Counted from the first letter of the stretch, positions 1 to 9,789 are shown. The stretch: 64,000 nucleotides of DNA from UBA1309 sp047605645 (GCA_047605645.1 JASGFJ010000007.1:1-64000), one strand, 5' to 3'. The notes: generated by a model not told the origin, from the letters alone. Translations and numbers: made by a program.

Positions 1-2
1 TG

Positions 3-1760
3 AAAACCGCAAAGAATACAGATCTGGAATTACTTAGTAAGAATTTAGCGAAGGATTATCTGAAAAAAAATCAAGGTATAAGGACAGTCGATGCCTCTCT
101 GACACCTCTCACCGACATCCATTTGCGCAGCCGGGTACTCAGAGAAATAGAGCCGAACGGCAACATCGATTATGTATATCTTATTGCTGCCGTCAACCTG
201 TTGTTGCTTGTTGTAGTATTATTCAATCTTTGGCTGAACTCAAATGTCATCTTCACATCCAATCGGCGTCATTATTTCCTGCTACGAATCAACGGAGCAG
301 GCCCGACAGATATTCTTCGTGCAGAAATTAGCGTATCTCTACTTCTGGGAACTTCATCGCTTCTTTTAGGCACCGCCATTGCGTTAATCACCAGCAGATG
401 GTTTGGCCTACCTCTTGATTTTCTTTCCATACCAGAGATATTACTTCTATCATTCGGCTTGCTGTTATCGGTTGTGGTAGTCTCCGCACTTCCTTGTTTT
501 GCCGATTTGATAAAAAAAAGCAAGCTAAGTATCAATCAAAACAAGAATCAGCGATTTAGTTACTCTGGGGTCAAATACATGTTGGTGGTACAATACACCA
601 TTGTCTTCTTCATCCTGATTCAGTCCTTTGTGATGCATCAGCAAATGAATTTGATTGCAAAAGAGCAAATCGGGGCGAACAGAGATAGCATCTTGGTGAT
701 GCAAGAACAACCCCCGGTCGTAATTTCTCATTTCGAGCTATTGAAGCAGGAAGCCGAGAAGCAACCCAATATCGAAATGGTAAGCGGAGCGATGCAGCTT
801 CCCGGAAATGCCATTCGCGACGGAGTGAATTTATTCAAAGAAAGGGATAAAGAAGGTACACCTTGCCCGGTAATGGTAACAGGCACAGACTTTTTTCCGT
901 TTTTCAACATCCACCCTATTGCCGGAACATTGCCAGCACAAGGCAAGCTAACCATAGATCAGGAAAATCAAATGCTTGAAGACAAATTTGCTGGCAAAAA
1001 AACAGAAACGAACATTCAGGATGAATATGTCATCAATGAGAAACTCCGAAAAGAATTAGGATATTCCTCTCCCGAAGAAGCTATCGGCAAAACCTTACGG
1101 ATAGATCAATTCTCGCTGGATTATATTCCGACAGGCAGAATCTCTGCTGTTGTTCCGGATTTCATCTATTCCAACGTTTTTGAAGATACTACTCCCCTAT
1201 TGTTCCTTCAGCGAAAAATGTTCACCAGTTGCTTTATGCTTCGTTTCCCTCCGGGAAAATCAGAGATCGGATTGGCCGAATTGAAGAAAGTATGGTCGAA
1301 AATAAATCCCGGTTTTCCATTCGAATACTCCCTCCTTTCGGATACGTATAAAATTGTTTATCGGAACGAAATAAGGGCTCAACAAATCGTCAATATATTC
1401 ACAGCTCTGAGTTTGATGGTAACATTGCTGGGGTTGCTTGTTTTCATGTCTTTTATGGTGAAAGCGAGAAAACGGGAAATCGGTATCCGCAAAGTAAACG
1501 GAGCCAGCGAAATGGATATACTACAACTGCTCAATATGAATTTTCTTGTGTGGATTGGAGTTGCTTTTGTTATCGCAGCCCCCTTATCGATAATCACAGC
1601 ACATCGCTGGCTGGCAAACTTCGTATTCAAAACGGAGCTTCCCTGGTGGATATTCGCCGGAGCAGGAATAGCCGTTGTGTCGGCATCGGTACTTCTTGTG
1701 AGCTGCCAGAGCCTCCGTGCCTCGCGAATCAATCCCGTAGAAAGCATTCAGCAGGAATAA
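3..1760 (+). CDS. FtsX/MacB-type ABC transporter permease (5' end outside window)
   Basis: The frame is open from base 3, so the gene enters from the left edge; about 585 residues are visible. The visible part has a block of membrane segments (translated around bases 165-235, 315-400, 440-510 and 575-640), then a large extracytoplasmic region resembling the MacB periplasmic core domain (about 660-1360), then three C-terminal membrane segments (about 1390-1460, 1545-1605, 1645-1710). This is the layout of the second half of the roughly 780-residue tandem FtsX permeases common in Bacteroidota, which work with an ATPase and an HlyD-type adaptor in export or lipoprotein-linked functions. The substrate is unknown. 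A TTG at 123 could be mistaken for the start, but residues before it continue the same fold. A strong terminator follows at 1814. Confidence 0.85.
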   Translation, partial: KTAKNTDLELLSKNLAKDYLKKNQGIRTVDASLTPLTDIHLRSRVLREIEPNGNIDYVYLIAAVNLLLLVVVLFNLWLNSNVIFTSNRRHYFLLRINGAGPTDILRAEISVSLLLGTSSLLLGTAIALITSRWFGLPLDFLSIPEILLLSFGLLLSVVVVSALPCFADLIKKSKLSINQNKNQRFSYSGVKYMLVVQYTIVFFILIQSFVMHQQMNLIAKEQIGANRDSILVMQEQPPVVISHFELLKQEAEKQPNIEMVSGAMQLPGNAIRDGVNLFKERDKEGTPCPVMVTGTDFFPFFNIHPIAGTLPAQGKLTIDQENQMLEDKFAGKKTETNIQDEYVINEKLRKELGYSSPEEAIGKTLRIDQFSLDYIPTGRISAVVPDFIYSNVFEDTTPLLFLQRKMFTSCFMLRFPPGKSEIGLAELKKVWSKINPGFPFEYSLLSDTYKIVYRNEIRAQQIVNIFTALSLMVTLLGLLVFMSFMVKARKREIGIRKVNGASEMDILQLLNMNFLVWIGVAFVIAAPLSIITAHRWLANFVFKTELPWWIFAGAGIAVVSASVLLVSCQSLRASRINPVESIQQE

Positions 1761-1813
1761 AATGAATAACTCTAGACAATAGAGCTATAAACCCAATTAG
1801 TTAAACATTTTGA

Positions 1814-1846
1814 AACAAGGCGCTTGAGATAAGTGCCTTGTTTTTT
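1814..1846 (+). terminator. Rho-independent terminator after the FtsX permease gene
   Basis: A 12-bp stem (1814-1825 with 1831-1842, one mismatch) with a 5-nt loop runs into a T-tract ending at 1846. It lies 54 bp beyond the permease stop codon. Confidence 0.85.
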
Positions 1847-2387
1847 CTTACAAATATAGATGATGGTAAGTCGTTTAATCAAATTAGGTTCATGTGCTTT
1901 GCTTTATATATCAGTTATTTTTAAGATAATATAGATGTGCCTGTTTACAGCTCATTTTGAACATTTACTTACATAAAGAAAGTAATTATCATATTGGAAT
2001 CATGAGAACTGTTTGGTGGAAATGAAGGGTGTGGCGATCCACCGGGAAGCAACATTGAAAGCGGAAGTTCCTCGTATCCATATAGTGATTTGATGTGATC
2101 GGATGATGACCGCTATACCAATACCGATAATAAATAAAACAATTATGTGGGAATGCCAGGAATGGACGTAACAGCGATAACCCTCACTCAGACGGCGATG
2201 AAAGAAGAAACGGAGATAGCCTGAATAGCAGACATACCGATAATGAAAACAGGGGAGGCAATGATTGGGATATTGATTCGGGTACTGTTTCCTACATTTA
2301 TAAATGAATGAACTCAAATAAAAAGAAACAGAATAATATACACAAATAAAAAAGCAGATTTGTATCTTATTATTACTCTGAGTTATA
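1847..2387. other. Gene-free stretch with degenerate Asp/Asn/Ser-rich coding remnant
   Basis: No credible intact gene is visible. On the plus strand, 2020-2306 encodes short pieces rich in D, N, S, G and R that are split between frames by stops, for example a piece ending NDWDIDSGTVSYIYK before the stop at 2304-2306. The motif ataccgataat recurs. It reads like the decayed C-terminal part of a hydrophilic gene. A minus-strand open frame over 2000-2554 has no protein-like composition and overlaps the real gene at 2388. Confidence 0.35.
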
Positions 2388-2837
2388 CTATTCTTTCTTA
2401 ACAACCCTATCCCTTGTGAGGCACAGCTTCTCGTCTCGGTAAATCTGGATATTGTTAAGTTTTGAAAAATCAGCGCAATTAGTTCTGGGTACAAAAGCAT
2501 AAGACACCAATTCGCCTCCTTTTGTAAAAACAAGGGTACAATTGCCTTCATCACCCAATGCCATCCTTTTTATATTCGATTTTATTGCTTGACCCATTTT
2601 TATTCTGTCTGCACCATCCATGTTGTATGGGGCAATAACAAGTGCAGAGTCCCAATTGTCGGTGAGATTGATTTGAGACAATGTAAAGGTTTTTCCCTCT
2701 TTAATTAGAGTCAGCTTCGTCTCAACTTCTATTTTTCTATCTTTTGTCTTATTATGCAGAATAAAGAAATATGCTACAACAACAGTTAATAATATGGCTA
2801 TAGTAAATATAGCCCCTGATTTGTGAAAAAATTTCAT
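2388..2837 (-). CDS. Hypothetical membrane-anchored protein, 149 aa
   Basis: Not recognised. It has a short basic N-terminus, one membrane segment at about residues 9-28 (signal anchor or uncleaved signal), a Lys/Glu-rich stretch, then a soluble domain of about 110 residues with alternating hydrophobic residues that suggests a small beta-rich extracytoplasmic domain. Cys-99, Cys-120 and Cys-138 (approximate) could form a disulfide. It lies alone between the FtsX terminator and the 3' end of the histidine-kinase gene, which is on the same strand 671 bp upstream. No function can be assigned. The start is an ATG just before the hydrophobic segment. Confidence 0.6.
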   Translation of the reverse strand: MKFFHKSGAIFTIAILLTVVVAYFFILHNKTKDRKIEVETKLTLIKEGKTFTLSQINLTDNWDSALVIAPYNMDGADRIKMGQAIKSNIKRMALGDEGNCTLVFTKGGELVSYAFVPRTNCADFSKLNNIQIYRDEKLCLTRDRVVKKE

Positions 2838-3059
2838 GCAATTTAATTTTTATTAGTAGGAAACTCGACTGATTTTCAAATCACAGTAGTAGGTAATTTA
2901 ATAAAAATCAGGTCTTATTTCATTTTAGATATCTCATTACTAAATTCCACTTCTTCAATTTTGTCATGTTATGTTCTATACCTGAGGACAATTCATTCGC
3001 CCCATAAATCGTCGTATTCCATGCAGCCTCATCCCACAACCCGATCAATCAACCAAGAG

Positions 3060-4388
3060 CTAAAACAACAGGCAAAACACGACCCACTCATTTTCGGAAT
3101 AATACCTCAGATTTCCGCCATGAAGCCGCATTATATACCGGGAAAGGCTCAATCCTATACCGCTTCCTGAATCTTTTGTTGTGAAAAAGGGAATAAAAAT
3201 GTGAGGAAGAATCTCGGGCGGAATAGCCGGTCCATTATTTGCAACGGACAATTCGGTTTTATCATTTTTTTGTATGATCTTTATTTTAATGGAAGCATTT
3301 TCGGTTTCAGCAACCGCCTCTATCGCATTTCGCACGAGATTGGTGAGCACTTGTGAAATTTGTGATTCATCCGCTTCAATCAGGGTTTCTTTTTCTTCCG
3401 AAAGCACTTCGAGATGAATCCCTTTTGTTTTCAGGGTTTCATCCTCCAGTAAAATTATATTTTCCACCAGTGCATTCAAACTAATATTTATTTTTTGGGG
3501 CTGGGGAATCCCTGTAAACCGGCGATAGGAATTCACAAAACCAATCAACCCTTTTGCTGTCGCATGGATGGTTTGCAAGGCTTCAAGCGTATTTTGGGTA
3601 AGTTCGTCCTGCCTGTTTCCATTTTCCTGCATTTTATATGAAAAAAGAATCGTTTCCGACAAAGATGTAATCGGAGCTATCGAGTTCATTATCTCGTGTG
3701 TCATTACACGGATAAGTTTAATCCAAGACTCCATTTCCCGCATTTCCAATTCATTCCCGATATTATTCACCAAAAGGATTTTCAATACCGAGTTATGAAC
3801 ATTTACCATCGAACAACGTACATTCAACTGCATTTCTTCCCGCTCATTCGGCACTTTTATGGAAAGGCTGTCCTGAGTTTTCATTCCGAGAAAAAGCTCA
3901 GGATAAGTTTCATTTATAATTTTCAACTGTTTCAAATGGGTTATAACAGGCATTCCCAGCAATTGACGAACCGAATGATTGCCATGAATAACGACTCCGC
4001 TTTCGTTTACAATCAGAATACCTGTCGACACATTTTCCAAAATAATACTCAGGAATTTTTCATTTTCAATAACCGTCTTTCTTGCTTCCGTCAGAATATC
4101 TTTAATTCGATTCATCGTGGAATTAAATTCTTTCTCACGCGGTGAAAGCCGATCTTCAGAGAAACGAAATGAATAATCTCCGTTTTCCAAGGCATTCAGT
4201 AAGAAGAGTATATTCTGGTTGAACTTGCTGTATCCTTTATACATGTTCCATAAAATCGCACAAACAAGGATGCCGCCGATACCACCCCAAACATACTCCG
4301 CATGAAGCAGGAAATAGGTGGATAGCGAAACGGAACCGACAAGTACTACACTGAGAATTCCGAGTTTATATTCGATGGATTTAAACAT
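3060..4388 (-). CDS. Two-component sensor histidine kinase (NtrY/NtrB-like)
   Basis: This is a 442-residue inner-membrane kinase that senses a signal and phosphorylates a response regulator, most likely the sigma-54 activator encoded just upstream. Two membrane segments occupy residues 8-50 with only a few residues between them, so there is no periplasmic sensor domain. A PAS-like region (about 105-215) precedes the H-box (MTHEIMNSIAP, His-231), the N-box (NLVRNAIEAV, Asn-354), an F-box FIPFFTTK and the G-box SGSGIGLSLSR. The gene follows the regulator gene on the same strand with a 40-bp gap, so they form an operon. In Bacteroidota, kinases of this type often sit next to FtsX/RND export genes, and such genes lie on both sides here. 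Confidence 0.92.
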   Translation of the reverse strand: MFKSIEYKLGILSVVLVGSVSLSTYFLLHAEYVWGGIGGILVCAILWNMYKGYSKFNQNILFLLNALENGDYSFRFSEDRLSPREKEFNSTMNRIKDILTEARKTVIENEKFLSIILENVSTGILIVNESGVVIHGNHSVRQLLGMPVITHLKQLKIINETYPELFLGMKTQDSLSIKVPNEREEMQLNVRCSMVNVHNSVLKILLVNNIGNELEMREMESWIKLIRVMTHEIMNSIAPITSLSETILFSYKMQENGNRQDELTQNTLEALQTIHATAKGLIGFVNSYRRFTGIPQPQKINISLNALVENIILLEDETLKTKGIHLEVLSEEKETLIEADESQISQVLTNLVRNAIEAVAETENASIKIKIIQKNDKTELSVANNGPAIPPEILPHIFIPFFTTKDSGSGIGLSLSRYIMRLHGGNLRYYSENEWVVFCLLF

Positions 4389-4428
4389 ATTTTTCTAGAG
4401 TATGAGGCTGATGTTTCGTATGAGCTGT

Positions 4429-5796
4429 TTATGAGAGATTGAATTTCTTCATTTTGCTATACAATGTCGGACGGGAAATACCAAGCTCCGCTGCAATGGC
4501 CGAGATATTGCCGTCATATTTCCGTAATGCTTTTTCAATCAAAACCTTCTCCATCTCTTCCAATGTTACAGACTCCAATATTTCACTTTTGGTCAACGAA
4601 TTGTTCAGACCAAAGTCATAAGTCCGAAGCTCAGCATCATCACTCAGAATAACCGCTTTTTCAATGCAATGTTCCAATTCCCTTACATTTCCCGGCCAGG
4701 AATAGGTCTGCAGTTTAGCCAGCGCCTCCGGATGAAATACCATTTGACCTCTCTTATATTTGTGGGAAAAACGATGCAGAAAATAAGCCGCTAAAACGGC
4801 GATATCCTCTCTCCTGTCACGCAGTGGTGGCACTTCAATCTGAATCGTATTGATCCTATACAACAAATCCTCTCTGAATTCTCCGTTAAAAACAGCTTGT
4901 TTCAAATCGCAGTTTGTTGCAGTAATCAAACGAATATTCACATGCACTGTCTTGTTGCTGCCGATCCGCACAATCTGACGGGATTGCAAAGCTGTAAGCA
5001 ATTTCGATTGAAGATTTGCCCCGAGATTTCCTATTTCATCCAGAAAAAGCGTTCCTTTGTCGGCGGCTTCGAATTTGCCCGCACGATCAGTCCGCGCATC
5101 CGTAAAAGCGCCTTTTACATACCCGAACAGCTCGCTCTCAAACAGCGATTCCGACAAAGTCCCCATATCCACACTAACCAAAGTCTCATTATGGCGCCCC
5201 GAAAGTTGATGAATCATCTTTGCAATCAGTCCTTTTCCTGTACCATTTTCTCCGGTTATCAACACATTGGCATCTGTCACAGCTACTTTCCGAACAACAG
5301 CCAACAACTTTTGCATCGCTTCCGAAGTTCCCCAACAGACATCAGCATCCTTATTGAGCTCCGCCTTCAATATGTCCTGCTTCTCTCTCAGTTTCCGGAT
5401 TTCTCCTTTAGATTGGCTCAATTCCATTGCCGATTCCAATGTTGCCAACAGTTTTGCATTATCCCAGGGTTTGACCACAAAGTCATTCGCTCCCTTTTTC
5501 AATGCATTCACTGCCAGCCCAATATCTGCATAAGCGGTAAATAGGACAACCGAAATATTTGCATCCACTTTTTTCACCTCTCCTAACCAAAACAAGCCTT
5601 CATTTCCCGAATTAATGCCTGCTGAAAAGTTCATATCCAGCAACACGACATCCGGTTTCTTTTGTGAAAGTGTGTTCAATAAAGTATTGGGAGAAGAAAG
5701 CAGTGTCACTTCTTCAAAATAGTTTTTCAATAACAAGCCAAGTGCACTGAGCACATTTTTATTATCATCTACGATACAGATTTTACCTTTCTTCAT
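4429..5796 (-). CDS. Sigma-54-dependent response regulator, NtrC family
   Basis: A 455-residue transcription activator. The receiver domain (1-125) has acidic residues D10/D11 and phospho-acceptor Asp-54 (VVLLDMNF). The central AAA+ domain (about 155-390) has Walker A GENGTGKG, Walker B GTLFLDEIG and the sigma-54 contact loop written GAFTDA rather than the enterobacterial GAFTGA; the Asp variant is usual in Bacteroidota regulators. A Fis-type helix-turn-helix ends the protein (AAELGISRPTLYSKMKKF). It would activate RpoN-dependent promoters when phosphorylated by the adjacent kinase. Likely targets are the divergent metal-efflux operon starting at 6232 or the FtsX transporter genes beyond the left edge; the sequence does not decide between them. 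Two perfect palindromes lie just upstream (5856, 5920). Confidence 0.94.
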   Translation of the reverse strand: MKKGKICIVDDNKNVLSALGLLLKNYFEEVTLLSSPNTLLNTLSQKKPDVVLLDMNFSAGINSGNEGLFWLGEVKKVDANISVVLFTAYADIGLAVNALKKGANDFVVKPWDNAKLLATLESAMELSQSKGEIRKLREKQDILKAELNKDADVCWGTSEAMQKLLAVVRKVAVTDANVLITGENGTGKGLIAKMIHQLSGRHNETLVSVDMGTLSESLFESELFGYVKGAFTDARTDRAGKFEAADKGTLFLDEIGNLGANLQSKLLTALQSRQIVRIGSNKTVHVNIRLITATNCDLKQAVFNGEFREDLLYRINTIQIEVPPLRDRREDIAVLAAYFLHRFSHKYKRGQMVFHPEALAKLQTYSWPGNVRELEHCIEKAVILSDDAELRTYDFGLNNSLTKSEILESVTLEEMEKVLIEKALRKYDGNISAIAAELGISRPTLYSKMKKFNLS

Positions 5797-5855
5797 CTAC
5801 AACAGACTCATTTTATTTATTTTTAGCCCGATATAAAGATACAAAGAATGTCAGG

Positions 5856-5931
5856 AACAGAAATTGTTCTGTTTTATTTTATCTACATTCAGTCTCTGTT
5901 AACATTTTTTACTCAAATGATTTCCGGAAAT
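5856..5931. promoter_or_regulatory. Two palindromes between the regulator gene and the efflux operon
   Basis: The first is AACAGAA-attg-TTCTGTT (5856-5873). The second is the perfect 12-bp palindrome ATTTCCGGAAAT (5920-5931). Both lie in the 435-bp divergent region 60-135 bp upstream of the regulator start and about 120-180 bp upstream of a possible sigma-54 promoter. That spacing suits enhancer or operator sites. Protein binding is inferred, not shown. Confidence 0.4.
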
Positions 5932-6054
5932 ACCGGTGAATAAGCCGCGAAGTAAATGGTATTGTTCATCACCGAATGAATCCGTTGAGAACAATTTAAG
6001 GTAAAAAAACAAACACAACAATGCAAAATTTGTGTCGTATGAATGAAAAATGTT

Positions 6055-6119
6055 GGGATAACGGGAGCAACTTGTTGTAACTTTTGCAATTAAGTTGCAT
6101 AAATTTTTATTTATATTTG
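6055..6119 (+). promoter_or_regulatory. Candidate promoters of the metal-efflux operon
   Basis: Two alternatives are visible. GG at 6055-6056 and GC at 6067-6068 are exactly 12 bp apart, as in sigma-54 -24/-12 promoters, but the -12 box is GAGC rather than TTGC. At 6112-6119, TATATTTG matches the Bacteroidota -7 element TAnnTTTG, without a good -33 box at 19-21 bp. Either would give a leader of about 105-150 nt before the ATG at 6232. Confidence 0.4.
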
Positions 6120-6231
6120 TAGCTGAATAAATAATTATACGAAACGAGGAATGATTTTTATGAAATCGCCCCAAATAATAATTTAAAGTTCAGGTGAATT
6201 CCATACCATCTGACAAGAAAAATTAAATCGT

Positions 6232-6549
6232 ATGAAATCAACTGTTTTTCTTATAAGCATCTATCTTCTGTTTCTTGCGCTGCTGCCATGCGGATGCAAC
6301 ATACAGATCACGGATTCTGGTGAAAATAAAACAGTGAAGATTTCCGTCACTCATCATGAACACGGCTCCACCGAGGAAAATTGCACTCCGTTTTGCACAT
6401 GTTCCGGTTGCCACAATCCTCATTTTATAACAAGATATACTCTTGATTTGGGAAATAGGAATATCGTATCCGGCCGGACAATTGCCTTTTATAACGAAAA
6501 CCAAACCACCTCTTATCTGGAGAGCCTCTGGCGACCTCCAAAGGCTTAA
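6232..6549 (+). CDS. Small Cys/His-rich exported protein leading the metal-efflux operon (DUF6660-like)
   Basis: A 105-residue protein with an N-terminal hydrophobic signal segment (residues 4-20) ending in a Cys-containing region, then a His/Cys-rich part: HHEHGSTEENC followed by CTPFCTCSGCHNPH (about residues 42-67). This resembles the short Bacteroidota proteins encoded just ahead of CusA/CzcA-type pumps, which I recall as DUF6660. The Cys and His clusters suggest metal binding in the periplasm, either as sensor or as chaperone for the pump; that role is inferred. It lies 82 bp upstream of the RND pump start on the same strand. Confidence 0.7.
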   Translation: MKSTVFLISIYLLFLALLPCGCNIQITDSGENKTVKISVTHHEHGSTEENCTPFCTCSGCHNPHFITRYTLDLGNRNIVSGRTIAFYNENQTTSYLESLWRPPKA

Positions 6550-6631
6550 AGTATAGCTTTTTGTATTCATCTGATATACCCAAAAACGGATATATCACAT
6601 AAATCTATTGTTATATTTTATTGTCCGAATT

Positions 6632-9600
6632 ATGTTTCAGAAACTAATTAAATTCTCGATAGAGAATAAATTGGTAATTGGAGCCATGACTGTAGCCCTT
6701 ATCCTGTGGGGTGCATACTCGCTGTCTCAATTACCATTCGACTCTACTCCCGACATAACCAACAATCAGGTGCAGGTAATAACACAAGCTCCCTCATTAG
6801 GCGCTCAGGAAGTAGAGCAATACATCACAACGCCTTTGGAAATGGCGTTAGCTAATATCCCCAAAGTCATAGAAAGAAGAAGTATCAGCCGAAGCGGTTT
6901 GTCCGTTATCACAATCGTCTTCAAAGAAAATGCGGATATTTACTGGGCGCGGCAGCAAGTGAGCCAACAACTTAAAGAGGCCGAAGAAATCATCCCTCAG
7001 GGAGTGGGTAAAATTAGCTTGGCTCCCATATCTACAGGTCTGGGAGAAATATTTCATTACACAATCCGCGCAAAAAAAGGGTATGAAGATAAATACACCA
7101 TTTCGGATTTGCGTACCCTGCAAGACTGGGTTGTCAGAAAACAACTTTCGGGCACGGAAGGTGTTGCCGAAATAAGTGGTTGGGGAGGTTTCGTAAAACA
7201 ATATGAAGTTGCGATCGATGCCGACAAACTCAACGCAGCAAATATTACAATTCCGGAGTTGTATACAGCACTCCAGAATAATAATGAAAACACAGGAGGC
7301 AGTTACATTGAACAATACAGCAATCAGTATTTCATCCGGGGATTGGGTGTTGTCAAATCATTGAAAGATATTGAAAAAATACCCATTAAAACAGTCAACG
7401 GAACACCTATTCTTGTTCGGGACGTGGCTAAAGTGCAGTATGGAAGTGCTACTCGCTACGGAGCCGTGACCCGAAATGGCGAGGGGGAAGTTGTGGCAGG
7501 CATCACCCTGATGTTGAAAGGAGAAAATTTCCAGCAGGTAATTGCAAATGTAAAACAACGCATCGCACAGGTTCAAAAAGGGTTACCCGAGGGCGTAATT
7601 ATTGAACCATTCATAGACCGTACCGAATTGGTTAGCAGAGTCACCGGCACAATCACCAAAAACCTGATAGAAGGCGGTTTGATTGTCATATTCATCCTGG
7701 TACTTTTTTTAGGAAATTACAGAGCAGGACTGGTCGTTGCCTCAGTAATCCCGCTATCGATGCTTTTTGCATTCAGTATGATGCGGGTATTCGGTGTTAG
7801 TGGAAATTTGATGAGCCTTGGTGCCATTGACTTCGGATTGATTGTCGACGGGGCAGTTATTATTGTCGAAGCTGTTTGTTATCATATCGGAGTCATAAAA
7901 GATCGCTACCAAGGGCGGTTGCTGACACAGGCTGAGATGGATAAGGAAGTATTCAATTCTGCGTCTAAAATAAGAAACAGTGCAGCATTCGGTGAAATTA
8001 TCATTATGATTGTTTACATACCGCTCTTCACGCTGGTCGGCATCGAGGGTAAGATGTTTAAACCAATGGCTATGACAGTGTTCTTTGCGATATTGGGCGC
8101 ATTTATTCTTTCCCTTACCTATGTACCGATGGCAAGTGCGCTCTTTTTAAGCAAGAGAACGGAACACAAACGTACTATCTCAGATCGGCTGATGGACAAA
8201 CTCAACCACTTCTATCGCCCTATTATCACTAAAAGTTTGAATTGGAGCAAAACCTTAATTATAAGTATGGTTGCTTTGTTCGCTGTGAGTGTATTCGCAT
8301 TCAGCCGGATGGGAGGGGAATTTATCCCGAACCTGGAAGAAGGGGATTTTGCGGCAGAAATAAGTATGGCTCAGGGCACTTCTTTGTCACAGATGATAAA
8401 AAGCTGTACCCAGGCTGAGAAAATACTGAAAGCACAGTTTCCGGAAGTCAAACAAGCGGTAACACGCATTGGGAGTGCGGAAATCCCGACCGACCCGATG
8501 CCTGTTGAGCGGGCAGATATGATGATTGCCCTGATTCCGAAGAAACAATGGACATCAGCCTCCACCAAGGAAAAATTGATGGAAAAGATGGAAAAAGCAG
8601 TTGGAGAAATTCCCGGATTAGAAATTGAAATGACACAACCTATACAGATGCGCACCAATGAGTTGATAACCGGCATCAAACAGGATGTAGCCATTAAGAT
8701 CTATGGAAATAACCTCGAAATACTTAGCGCCTCTGCCAAGAAAATGGCCGCTCTCATTAAAAAAGTGGACGGAGTAAGCGATCCCTTTGTAGAAGAAGTA
8801 ATCGGATTGCCGCAAGTCCAGGTCATTTATAATCGTGATCAATTAGCCAAATACGGTATATCGGTTAAAGATGCCAATATGGTATTGAGAACTGCTTTTG
8901 CAGGAAATGAAGCCGGATATGTATTTGAAGAAGACAAACGATTCGACCTCGTACTGAGAATGGATAATAACCTGAGAAACGACTTGTCGGCTTTAGAAAA
9001 TCTATATCTGCCGCTTGCATCGGGAGGAACAATTCCCCTTTCTCAGGTAGCCGAAATTAAATACGCGGATGCGCCCGCTCAAGTGACACACGAAGACGGA
9101 CAGCGACGAATATATGTCGGATTTAATGTAAGAGGACGTGACGTACAAAGTACTGTGTTTGAAATTCAAAATATTTTAGACAAAGAATTTAAATTGCCAA
9201 CCGGATATTATTATACATACGGAGGACAATTCCAAAACCTCAAGGAAGCCAAAGATAGATTGATGGTCGCTGTTCCTCTGGCCTTACTACTTATTTTGTT
9301 TCTGCTGTATGCAACACTAAAAAGTGTCAAAGAATCGCTGTTTGTGTTTTCAGCCATACCGCTTTCGGCTATCGGAGGCATTTGGGCGTTGTGGTTGAGG
9401 GACATGCCTTTCAGCATTTCGGCAGGAGTTGGCTTTATCGCACTGTTTGGAGTAGCAGTATTAAACGGAATCGTGCTGATAGGACAGTTTAATATCTCCC
9501 GAAAAGAGGGAATCACAGATATTCGACAGCGAATAATTGAAGGATGTATGCTTCGCTTGCGTCCTGTAGTTATGACAGCACTTGTTGCGTCATTAGGTTT

Positions 9601-9742
9601 CCTTCCTATGGCCTTATCCACTGGAGATGGCGCCGAAGTACAACGGCCACTTGCAACAGTAGTTATCGGAGGATTATTAACAGCCACCATACTCACATTG
9701 CTTGTATTACCCTCCATTTATAAAACATTTACTAAAAAATAG
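6632..9742 (+). CDS. Heavy-metal efflux RND transporter (CzcA/CusA family)
   Basis: The inner-membrane proton-driven pump of a tripartite metal exporter, 1036 residues from the ATG at 6632, the usual length for the family. An upstream TTG at 6608 would add eight residues before the canonical MFQKLIKFSIEN start and is less likely. The TM4 motif, around residues 400-413, reads DFGLIVDGAVIIVE. This DFGxxxDGA form is typical of the divalent-cation (Co/Zn/Cd/Ni) subgroup rather than the Cu/Ag subgroup, so CzcA is the nearer name. Twelve membrane segments in two halves are visible, with large periplasmic loops at about residues 40-335 and 560-850. It is followed by the channel and adaptor genes in one operon. 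Confidence 0.96.
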   Translation: MFQKLIKFSIENKLVIGAMTVALILWGAYSLSQLPFDSTPDITNNQVQVITQAPSLGAQEVEQYITTPLEMALANIPKVIERRSISRSGLSVITIVFKENADIYWARQQVSQQLKEAEEIIPQGVGKISLAPISTGLGEIFHYTIRAKKGYEDKYTISDLRTLQDWVVRKQLSGTEGVAEISGWGGFVKQYEVAIDADKLNAANITIPELYTALQNNNENTGGSYIEQYSNQYFIRGLGVVKSLKDIEKIPIKTVNGTPILVRDVAKVQYGSATRYGAVTRNGEGEVVAGITLMLKGENFQQVIANVKQRIAQVQKGLPEGVIIEPFIDRTELVSRVTGTITKNLIEGGLIVIFILVLFLGNYRAGLVVASVIPLSMLFAFSMMRVFGVSGNLMSLGAIDFGLIVDGAVIIVEAVCYHIGVIKDRYQGRLLTQAEMDKEVFNSASKIRNSAAFGEIIIMIVYIPLFTLVGIEGKMFKPMAMTVFFAILGAFILSLTYVPMASALFLSKRTEHKRTISDRLMDKLNHFYRPIITKSLNWSKTLIISMVALFAVSVFAFSRMGGEFIPNLEEGDFAAEISMAQGTSLSQMIKSCTQAEKILKAQFPEVKQAVTRIGSAEIPTDPMPVERADMMIALIPKKQWTSASTKEKLMEKMEKAVGEIPGLEIEMTQPIQMRTNELITGIKQDVAIKIYGNNLEILSASAKKMAALIKKVDGVSDPFVEEVIGLPQVQVIYNRDQLAKYGISVKDANMVLRTAFAGNEAGYVFEEDKRFDLVLRMDNNLRNDLSALENLYLPLASGGTIPLSQVAEIKYADAPAQVTHEDGQRRIYVGFNVRGRDVQSTVFEIQNILDKEFKLPTGYYYTYGGQFQNLKEAKDRLMVAVPLALLLILFLLYATLKSVKESLFVFSAIPLSAIGGIWALWLRDMPFSISAGVGFIALFGVAVLNGIVLIGQFNISRKEGITDIRQRIIEGCMLRLRPVVMTALVASLGFLPMALSTGDGAEVQRPLATVVIGGLLTATILTLLVLPSIYKTFTKK

Positions 9743-9789
9743 CGAGTAGAGACGTTGCATGCAACCTCTTTCAGTAAAAATAAAATTGT

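Noticed and set aside
2000..2554. Minus-strand open frame of 184 codons
   Set aside because: It overlaps the better-supported gene at 2388-2837, has Cys/Tyr/Ile-rich non-protein composition and reads the complement of a plus-strand coding remnant.
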